Shown here piece by piece: positions 1 through 6,333 of a DNA stretch of 26,490 nucleotides. The stretch is from CAZFLD01 sp964519835 (GTDB lineage Bacteria; Spirochaetota; Spirochaetia; DSM-27196; CAZFLD01), in contig CAZFLD010000061.1 of NCBI GenBank assembly GCA_964519835.1, positions 1 to 26,490 of the forward strand. The letters are read 5' to 3'. Under the pieces are notes generated by a model, which did not search any database, had not been told where the DNA came from, and worked only from the letters and a program-made list of their open reading frames with translations. Each line of letters starts with the position of its first letter. Within the stretch, counting starts at the first letter, position 1. Position numbers and translations under genes: made by a program.

Positions 1-67
1 GGGCGGATTTGAACCGCCGACCCCAGGTCCCCCAGACCTGTACGCTAAACCCCTGCGCTACAGCCCG
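1..67 (-). tRNA. tRNA-Pro (anticodon GGG), 3' end cut off by window start
   Basis: Read on the minus strand, the sequence folds as a tRNA. The 5' acceptor half CGGGCTG starts at 67 and is followed by U8-A9. The D stem is GCGC/GCGT. The anticodon stem CAGGT/ACCTG encloses the loop CTGGGGG, so positions 34-36 read GGG (proline codon CCC). The T arm is GGCGG-TTCAAAT-CCGCC. The window starts at about tRNA nucleotide 66, so the 3' acceptor strand and the CCA end are missing. A matching promoter lies just upstream (83-112). Confidence 0.93.
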
Positions 68-82
68 AATAAGTGAATCGAG

Positions 83-112
83 ACACTACCACATTTGCCG
101 GCCCGCTGTCAA
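83..112 (-). promoter_or_regulatory. Sigma70-type promoter of the tRNA-Pro gene
   Basis: On the minus strand a perfect -35 TTGACA (107-112) is followed by 18 bases and a -10 TAGTGT (83-88). The -10 is preceded by TGG, an extended -10 TGn. Transcription would start near 76, about nine bases before the tRNA 5' end. The rest of 113-206 shows no further gene or clear terminator. Confidence 0.6.
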
Positions 113-206
113 CGACGCGTTGTGCCGTGCTGGGCGACACCCGGCGGCCTCCCGCGCACGACGTGGCGGTGGCCCCGGCCGACTCGGTACAATTGTCGAG
201 GTCGAG

Positions 207-467
207 CTATCGGCGCCTACGACCGACGACAGCCCCGAGAACAACCCCGGCCACAAGGCCGACGCCGCCGGAAAGGAGAATGTCGCGGCGGGCGGACCGA
301 AGACCGGCCAGGTCTTGGACCAAACGGCCCAACTCGCTGCCGGCAGGCTGGAGAAGAGCCTCGATCGAGTACCGCTGGTTAACCAAGGGAATGTTTGCGA
401 AGGCCAAGTAACCTACCACCAATCCACCCAAAGCCAACAGAACACCAAGAATCACAACGTATTTCAA
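207..467 (-). CDS. Small two-helix membrane protein, function unknown
   Basis: This is an 86-residue protein starting with TTG at 467. A strong Shine-Dalgarno sequence (AAGGAGG, 476-482) lies at good spacing and fixes the start. The N-terminal helix (about residues 3-24, MKYVVILGVLLALGGLVVGY) and a glycine/valine-rich C-terminal helix (about 63-82) flank a roughly 35-residue polar loop. The protein ends in a run of four arginines, which by the positive-inside rule would place the C-terminus in the cytoplasm. It diverges from the rlmKL-like gene with only 37 bases between the starts, and a perfect inverted repeat lies in that gap. I do not recognise a family. The tRNA gene lies downstream on the same strand but has its own promoter. 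Confidence 0.75.
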   Translation of the reverse strand: MKYVVILGVLLALGGLVVGYLAFANIPLVNQRYSIEALLQPAGSELGRLVQDLAGLRSARRDILLSGGVGLVAGVVLGAVVGRRRR

Positions 468-480
468 AACACTTTCCTCC

Positions 481-499
481 TTATCGAATTAGTCGATAA
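481..499. promoter_or_regulatory. Perfect inverted repeat between divergent genes (possible operator)
   Basis: TTATCGA-ATTAG-TCGATAA has perfect 7-base arms and a 5-base spacer. It fills the middle of the 37-base gap between the small membrane protein (start 467, minus) and the rlmKL-like gene (start 505, plus), and touches the Shine-Dalgarno of the former. It could be an operator for a dimeric regulator or an RNA hairpin masking the ribosome site. The sequence cannot tell these apart. Confidence 0.35.
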
Positions 500-504
500 C
501 GCAT

Positions 505-2916
505 ATGCTTCCGGTAGTGTATCAATACTTTGTCACCTGTCCAAAGCACCTCGAGCGAGTCCTGGCAAAGGAGTGTGACGCGGTGATCCGACAAGCCGTC
601 GGCCAACAGGGGTCTCCCACGTGGGACTCGGCAGCGCAGTCGATGCGCGAGCGCCGGCCAAGCGCCGACAGTGATGCGGGCTCCGGTACGGCGATCAAAA
701 GCGGTGGTGTACGGCTTACGGGTGAACTCGGAATCGGTCTGAGGCTCTGTATGCACCTGCGCACGGCCGGACGAGTCTTGGTCGAGCTTGCGTCGAGACA
801 GTGCCGCGACACGAACGAGCTATACGCGCTTGCTCGCGATGTGCCGTGGGAACAACACCTCGATGCGAAGACTACTTTTGCGATAAGTGCACGTGGTGGT
901 CACCGCGGGATCACCGATCACCGCTTCGCCGCCGTCCGAGTCAAGGATGCGGTGGCCGACCGGTTTCGTGATCGGTACGGAGTACGCCCGGATGTTGATG
1001 CGACTGACCCGCAGATGCACGTGTTTTTGTATCTCCATCATGATGCGGCGACCCTTTATGTCGACCTAAGCCGAACGGGCCTGCACCAGCGAGGTTATCG
1101 CCGGCAGTCCACCGCCGCGCCACTCCGGGAGAATCTTGCCGCAGGGGCACTTTTGATTGCCGGATGGGACGCGGTCGTGCTGCCTGATGGAGATTTGGGA
1201 GGGGAGCGGCCTGCCGATGCGTCACCGGCGCCGCCCATTCTGGTCGATCCAATGTGTGGGTCCGGCACCATCGCAATCGAGGGGGCGATGATGGCATGTC
1301 GGATCGCGCCCGGACTCTTGCGAAAGGCTCCGATCGCGGAAAGGTGGCTTGAGTTTGATGGAACGCTATGGCGACGCGTCAGGGAAGAGGCCACGGATAT
1401 GGCCGCCGAGGGGCGAAGCGAATGGCACCGCCGTGGCGGCAGAATCTGGGCGTCCGATATTGATCCGACCGCCGTAGAAGCGGCCCGGCAAAACGCGGCT
1501 TTGGCGGGCGTTGACCGGGAAATCCACATCGATTCAGCCGACTTTTTCCGCTTGCCCGCAAAGGCGGTGTTGGCGGGGCGCAAAGCGGCCGGCCCCGGCG
1601 CGGTCGATCACACGGCGTTTTTGGTGACCAACCCGCCCTACGGCAAGCGTGTGGCGGGAGTGGGTGGTGGCGGACGGCCGGCGTCAAGTGTCGGGATCGA
1701 CTTCTTCGAACGCTTCGGTGGCGTGCTGTCCGAGCGGTACCGCGGCTTTACCGCCGGTGTGTTTGCACCGGACCGCGACCAAGCCAAAGCGCTGGGCCTC
1801 CGAGCCGACGCGGCGACAACGCTGCTAAACGGCCCGATTGAGGTTACCTTCGCGCGAATCGCCCTGAAGGAGGACAATCGATTCCGGTCGCGGCAGGATA
1901 GGATTGCCGCGCGCGGACCGACCGAGGGCATACAGGCCCTGGAAAACCGTCTGCACAAGAATAGGCGAGAGCTTGCCGAGGCGGGAATCGACGAAGACGT
2001 TGGACCGTATCGCATCTACGACGCCGATATTCCGCAACACTCCGCCGCAATAGATGTCTATCCGTTGCTTGATTCGGGCGGCGCGTACAAGAACTACATG
2101 GTTATTCAGGAGTACCGGGCGCCGAAGCACATTAGCCCCGGCGACGCGGCAACGCGGTTTAATGAAATCGTTGAGGCGGTGAAAGAGGTCTTTGGGCCGG
2201 GTCAGGGGAATATCGTGCAGAAGCGCCGGATTCGGCAGCGTGGCAGAAGACAGTATCAACGAACGACGGACGGCCCGTCGATCATCGGTTCCACCAACGA
2301 GGGAGATCACGTCTTTGAAGTCAATCTGACCGACTACATCGATACCGGCATCTTTCCAGACAACCGGATGGTTCGAAGAGTGTTGGCGGAGATGTCCGAA
2401 GGGGGGCGCTTTCTCAATCTTTTTGCTTACACCGGCACCGCCGACGTCTATGCCCTCGCCGCCGGAGCCGAGACCGCCACTTCCGTCGACACGTCCAACG
2501 TTTACCTGGAGTGGGGCACGCGGAATATGGCGCTCAACGAGCTGTCTTCGAGCCGCCGGCGCGCGGTTCGGGAAGAGGTCATCCGGTTTCTCGAGCAGGA
2601 TAAGGGGAGCTACGACGTGATTTTTGCCGATCCTCCGTCGTTCTCGAACAGCAAGTCTCGTGAGTCGTTCTTCGACGTACAGCGGGACCATGCGCGGCTT
2701 TTGCATTTAGCTCGAGCCAGGCTTTCAAGCGACGGCATCCTCGTCTTTTCCGCCAATCTCCGGGGCTTTCGCCTCGACCCATCCCTTGCAAACAGCTTTG
2801 AAATTCGCGATATTGCGGATAACACACTTGCTCCTGATTTTGCCAGGTCAAAGTCGCGGAGCAGGCATCACGTTTGGATGCTCTTTCCCCTTGGCAAGGG
2901 CGCGCCCGCCCAATAA
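505..2916 (+). CDS. rlmL: Fused 23S rRNA guanine methyltransferase RlmK/RlmL-like
   Basis: This 803-residue protein resembles E. coli RlmKL (about 702 residues), which methylates 23S rRNA at G2445 (N2, RlmL half) and G2069 (N7, RlmK half). The order is an N-terminal ferredoxin-like/THUMP region (to about residue 165), then the RlmL methyltransferase with SAM motif DPMCGSGT (about 248) and catalytic motif NPPYG (about 376), then the RlmK methyltransferase with FLNLFAYTGTADVYA (about 635) and FADPPSFSNS (about 707). The extra length includes a polar insert at about residues 30-65 and a loop around 390. The ATG at 505 is the first start, but no Shine-Dalgarno is visible; a GTG at 520 also precedes the conserved start YFVTCPKHLE. 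The downstream prfC gene follows after 37 bases and may be cotranscribed. Confidence 0.9.
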   Translation: MLPVVYQYFVTCPKHLERVLAKECDAVIRQAVGQQGSPTWDSAAQSMRERRPSADSDAGSGTAIKSGGVRLTGELGIGLRLCMHLRTAGRVLVELASRQCRDTNELYALARDVPWEQHLDAKTTFAISARGGHRGITDHRFAAVRVKDAVADRFRDRYGVRPDVDATDPQMHVFLYLHHDAATLYVDLSRTGLHQRGYRRQSTAAPLRENLAAGALLIAGWDAVVLPDGDLGGERPADASPAPPILVDPMCGSGTIAIEGAMMACRIAPGLLRKAPIAERWLEFDGTLWRRVREEATDMAAEGRSEWHRRGGRIWASDIDPTAVEAARQNAALAGVDREIHIDSADFFRLPAKAVLAGRKAAGPGAVDHTAFLVTNPPYGKRVAGVGGGGRPASSVGIDFFERFGGVLSERYRGFTAGVFAPDRDQAKALGLRADAATTLLNGPIEVTFARIALKEDNRFRSRQDRIAARGPTEGIQALENRLHKNRRELAEAGIDEDVGPYRIYDADIPQHSAAIDVYPLLDSGGAYKNYMVIQEYRAPKHISPGDAATRFNEIVEAVKEVFGPGQGNIVQKRRIRQRGRRQYQRTTDGPSIIGSTNEGDHVFEVNLTDYIDTGIFPDNRMVRRVLAEMSEGGRFLNLFAYTGTADVYALAAGAETATSVDTSNVYLEWGTRNMALNELSSSRRRAVREEVIRFLEQDKGSYDVIFADPPSFSNSKSRESFFDVQRDHARLLHLARARLSSDGILVFSANLRGFRLDPSLANSFEIRDIADNTLAPDFARSKSRSRHHVWMLFPLGKGAPAQ

Positions 2917-2953
2917 TCTTGGGCTCCCTACACAGGATTTGGTACACCACGAT

Positions 2954-4597
2954 ATGTCGAACAGCCCGTCCATGGAAACAATGTCCGGCCACGCGGCCGA
3001 TGAGATCGCTCGGCGCCGCACGCTGGCGGTAATCAGCCACCCCGATGCCGGCAAGACAACTCTCACCGAGAAGCTCCTGCTCTTTGGCGGCGGTATTCGC
3101 ACCGCGGGAGCGGTGAAGTCCAATAAGATCAAGAAAAGCGCCACAAGCGACTTTATGGAGATCGAACGCCAGCGGGGGATTTCGGTTTCGACTGCCGTTA
3201 TGACCTTTGAGTACGACGGTTACCTTATCAACATACTCGATACGCCGGGCCACAAGGACTTTGCCGAAGATACCTATCGCACCCTAACGGCGGTGGACAG
3301 CGTGATTTTGGTCATCGACAGCATCAAGGGCGTCGAAGAACAGACCGAGCGGTTAATGCAGGTCTGCCGCATGCGGAACACGCCCGTGGCCGTCTTTGTG
3401 AACAAACTCGATCGCGAGGGTCGACGTCCGTTTGAGCTCCTCGATGAGCTCGAGGCAAAGCTCGATATCGGTGTTCGTCCGATCACATGGCCTATTGGAT
3501 CAGGTGCACGGTTCAAGGGTGTCTACGATCTGCTCGGTGGGAGGCTGCGGCTGTTTCGCCCGGGAGCGGGAACGGACGACGACTCCGAGCTAGCGGTAGA
3601 CGACTTGCTTGATGATCGCCTCGATGGAGCCCTTGGCGCCGCCGCCGACGAGCTTCGAGAAGAGGTCGACTTGATAGAGGGGGTGTACGAACCCTTCTCA
3701 GCCAACGAGTACCGAGATGCCCATGTGGCACCCGTGTTTTTTGGAAGCGCCCTGAACAACTTTGGTGTCCGCGAGCTCCTCGAAACCTTCCTCGAGATTG
3801 CACCCATCCCCGGACCACGGGAGACCGACACTCGGGTGGTTGGCCCCGACGAGGATGCGTTTGCGGGTTTTGTTTTCAAGATTCACGCGAATCTCGACCC
3901 GCGGCACCGCGACCGGATAGCCTTTTTGCGTGTCTGTTCGGGGACCTTTGACAAGGACCGCGTCTACCATCACGTTCGTCAAAGCAAAAAGATTCGCTTT
4001 AGCCGGTCTTACAGCTTTATGGCCGACCGCAAGGCTACCGTCGGCGAGGCGTTTCCCGGCGACGTCGTTGGGCTATACGATCGTGGCGACCTCAAGATAG
4101 GCGATACGGTTACCGATGGAGAATCGTTTTTCTTCCAGGGCATTCCGAGCTTTTCGCCGGAGATCTTTAAGGAGCTTGTCGGCACGGACCCGATGCGGTC
4201 GAAACAGCTCGACAAAGGAATCCGCGAGCTCACCGAAGAAGGTGTGGCGCAGCTCTTTATCCAAGACAAAGGCCGCCGAAAAATCGTAGGTACCGTCGGC
4301 GAGCTTCAGTTCGACGTGATCCGGTACCGCCTCGAGCACGAATACGGCGCGGCGTGCCGGCTGCAACCGCTTGCGTTTGTGCGCGCGTGTTGGCTTACGG
4401 CGGAAAACCAGGAGGACATAGACCGCTTTATCCGCTTTATCGACCGGCAGATTGCCTATGACAAAGACGGGGCACCCGTCTACTTCGCCGAAAGCGAGTG
4501 GATGCTCAACGCCGCAATTCGTGACAACCCAAAGGTATCATTCCACTTCACCTCCGAACACAAAACCGGCGCGGTCTCCGGGCGCAACACGGCGTAG
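2954..4597 (+). CDS. prfC: Peptide chain release factor 3
   Basis: RF3 is a translational GTPase that removes RF1/RF2 from the ribosome after termination. The 547-residue product matches the family length (529 in E. coli). It has the GTPase motifs SHPDAGKT (G1), RGISVSTAVM (switch I, G2), DTPGH (G3) and NKLD (G4), followed by the RF3-specific region with AFVFKIHANLDPRHRDRIAF and a C-terminal domain containing GELQFDVIRYRLEHEYG. The ATG at 2954 was chosen because the frame further upstream lies inside rlmKL. ATGs at 2972 and 2981 are possible, and none has a good Shine-Dalgarno. Its last 60 bases overlap the tail of the convergent GH65 remnant. Confidence 0.93.
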   Translation: MSNSPSMETMSGHAADEIARRRTLAVISHPDAGKTTLTEKLLLFGGGIRTAGAVKSNKIKKSATSDFMEIERQRGISVSTAVMTFEYDGYLINILDTPGHKDFAEDTYRTLTAVDSVILVIDSIKGVEEQTERLMQVCRMRNTPVAVFVNKLDREGRRPFELLDELEAKLDIGVRPITWPIGSGARFKGVYDLLGGRLRLFRPGAGTDDDSELAVDDLLDDRLDGALGAAADELREEVDLIEGVYEPFSANEYRDAHVAPVFFGSALNNFGVRELLETFLEIAPIPGPRETDTRVVGPDEDAFAGFVFKIHANLDPRHRDRIAFLRVCSGTFDKDRVYHHVRQSKKIRFSRSYSFMADRKATVGEAFPGDVVGLYDRGDLKIGDTVTDGESFFFQGIPSFSPEIFKELVGTDPMRSKQLDKGIRELTEEGVAQLFIQDKGRRKIVGTVGELQFDVIRYRLEHEYGAACRLQPLAFVRACWLTAENQEDIDRFIRFIDRQIAYDKDGAPVYFAESEWMLNAAIRDNPKVSFHFTSEHKTGAVSGRNTA

Positions 4598-5362
4598 ATC
4601 TCCAAAAACCTCCACCGATAGACTCGACGCGTTTGTCTCTGCCGCTTCGACGGAGACGCCGTCCCTCGCGGCGGTGATCACCACCCGGAGACCGCGGACG
4701 GTTACCGGGAAGGCCACTCGGTTCCAGGCTTCCGGCAACTGTGGGGCCAGGCTGATACGGTCGCTTTTTGCGCGAAATCCACAGAATCCAAAGATGACAA
4801 TTTGCCAGGCGACACCACATGCCGCGGTATGGTTGCCGCCGATAAACGTTCCGCCGCTGACCGCCTTATTTGTATTGCGAAGATCTATTGTCAGCGACTT
4901 TTCTAAATAGGCATAGGCTTTATTGGTGAGCCCGAGCCGAGCGGCAACTATCGCATAGACGGCGGGACTCAGGGAGCTGCCGTGCTGCGTACGCTTTTCG
5001 TAGTACCGCCAGTTAGTCTCGACAGTTTTTGTGTCGGCAAGGTCCGGATGCAAACTCAATAGCTGCACCACGTCCGCCTGCTTTACAGGCCCGTCGTTGG
5101 TCTCCCAAGTGCAAAACGTCCGACCGTGCCGTATGTCCAGCCCTCGCGTGAAGCTCTTTAGCCCGGTTGCATCGCCGTTGGGCCGAATCTCCTCGCGCCG
5201 GCCCTAATCATCTTTACGCTCGTGCGCGAGGGTTGCTCGATAGCCCAGGTATCCGTTGCCGGTCATGTAGTTGCTGCCGGCTGCAACGTTGTGGCCCTTC
5301 GGGACCGTGTCCTCAAAGACGTCCCAGCCGCCCTCCGAGCGAATGCCGTTTCCGATCTCCAT
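4538..5362 (-). pseudogene. Decayed GH65 glycoside phosphorylase (kojibiose/maltose/trehalose phosphorylase family)
   Basis: GH65 phosphorylases are normally about 750 residues and release beta-glucose 1-phosphate from disaccharides. Here only pieces remain, in one frame. An intact start (ATG at 5362 behind a GGAGGG site) encodes a typical N-terminus with NYMTGNGYLGYR. It is followed by an in-frame TAG near 5204-5206. Next comes a short piece resembling the N-terminal domain strand (TRGLDIRHGRTFCTWETNDG). This joins directly to the C-terminal region (KQADVVQLLSLHPDLADTK, then HGSSLSPAVYAIVAARLG and the terminal beta domain). Most of the N-terminal and catalytic (alpha/alpha)6 barrel, including the region expected to hold the catalytic acid, is deleted. 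The gene follows the secreted PPC-like gene by about 40 bases. Its natural partner enzyme, beta-phosphoglucomutase, is intact at 14527-15201. Confidence 0.85.
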
Positions 5363-5403
5363 AGCTACCCTCCAGTTGGTGTTCAGAGTCGGTTATAGCA
5401 AGA

Positions 5404-6297
5404 TCAGTACCGACTCATGGTCAACGTGAAGGCGCCGGTTGCGGAACCGCTGTAGCTCGATGCGTAGACCCGGTACGTCCCCTCGGAAGTGTTTTCGATT
5501 GTGATCGCGGAGTTCAGTTCGCCGAGGCCGTCGTCGTCGGCAAGCACGTCGCCGTCGGGAGTCACAACGTAGAGGTAGGCGTCGAAGTCGTCGGACTCGA
5601 GCGCAAAGCGGAGCCGATCGTTTTCGCCGGTGCGGCGGGCATACACGGCAACGAGCTTGCCGTCGTGCTCCGGCGCGCCGATCTCGATCTGTCCCTGGTT
5701 CCGGCCGAATCCCAGCTCCGTCGCAGTCGCATCCGGGGCGGCAGGTCCACGGCTGTATCGGCGGGCAAAAAACGAGACCTGGCCTCGATCGGAGGCGTTT
5801 GCCGGGCCGGCAAAAAACCAATACACACCCGGCGCCGCTTCGGGCAGGTTGTATCGGCACGCCCCGTCCGAGGAAGCTTCGACATAAACCAGGTAGCCGT
5901 CCGGTTCTTCAACGATCAAATACGGCGTAAAATCCGGTGACCGAGCTTCCGCCACAAGACCGCCCCACTCGGGCACCGTCACTTCGAAAACTTCCACCGG
6001 AAAGCCTGCGTGGCGGGAGTCCTCTCCGTCGATCCAGGCAGTGACGGTCACATCCGATTCCACCGAGCGGACCAGAGCGATGGAGTCCTGCGGACGCCTC
6101 GAGGTAGGTTCGCCCTCCGAAGGTGTATTCCGTTGTCGATCGACCCGCGGGCCGGATTCCAGGGCCTCATCCGCCGGTCGACCGCTCGCCGGGGAGTTAT
6201 CGGTTGCCGCCGTATCGTCGGCTACGGCCACGGCCACGGCCACGAGGATCATAAGCATCGCGATAAGGGAAGGTACTGCTCTCACGTTTCCATCCAT
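5404..6297 (-). CDS. Secreted protein with two PPC-like beta domains
   Basis: This 297-residue protein has a signal peptide (hydrophobic stretch at about residues 9-26, ending in AVAVADD) and a polar low-complexity linker (about 27-75). Two beta-sandwich units follow. The second (about 200-297) fits the bacterial pre-peptidase C-terminal (PPC) pattern well: RLRFALESDDFDAYLYVVTPDG, then a DDDG turn and GTYRVYASSYSGSATGAFTL. The first (about 80-185) is a more diverged copy with FTPYLIVEEPDGYLVY and GVYWFFAG. PPC domains are usually secretion or targeting domains attached to enzymes, but no enzymatic domain is seen here. The start is either ATG 6297 or GTG 6285. The latter has a GGATGGA ribosome-site candidate just upstream and gives a more normal signal peptide. 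It diverges from ppc, whose start is only 36 bases away. Confidence 0.82.
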   Translation of the reverse strand: MDGNVRAVPSLIAMLMILVAVAVAVADDTAATDNSPASGRPADEALESGPRVDRQRNTPSEGEPTSRRPQDSIALVRSVESDVTVTAWIDGEDSRHAGFPVEVFEVTVPEWGGLVAEARSPDFTPYLIVEEPDGYLVYVEASSDGACRYNLPEAAPGVYWFFAGPANASDRGQVSFFARRYSRGPAAPDATATELGFGRNQGQIEIGAPEHDGKLVAVYARRTGENDRLRFALESDDFDAYLYVVTPDGDVLADDDGLGELNSAITIENTSEGTYRVYASSYSGSATGAFTLTMSRY

Positions 6298-6325
6298 TCA
6301 CAGCGTGTAGATCCATCGATATATT
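6297..6325 (+). promoter_or_regulatory. Promoter of the PEP carboxylase gene, close to the start codon
   Basis: A -35 TTCACA (6297-6302), a 17-base spacer and a -10 TATATT (6320-6325) give a near-consensus sigma70 promoter. The initiating GTG is at 6334, only eight bases after the -10. Transcription would therefore begin at or next to the start codon, leaving no room for a Shine-Dalgarno, and none is present. Confidence 0.55.
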
Positions 6326-6333
6326 GTCAAACT

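Noticed and set aside
1825..2706. 293-codon open frame on the minus strand
   Set aside because: It lies wholly inside the rlmKL-like gene in antisense, has no recognisable domain, and the plus-strand protein is clearly conserved there.
2786..2953. 56-codon N-terminal extension of RF3
   Set aside because: It overlaps the end of the rlmKL-like gene in another frame and does not resemble RF3; the family begins shortly before RRTLAVISHPDAGKT.
6010..6333. 108-codon N-terminal extension of PEP carboxylase
   Set aside because: It is antisense to the secreted protein gene, including its signal peptide region. A promoter sits at 6297-6325 and the family homology begins after 6334.
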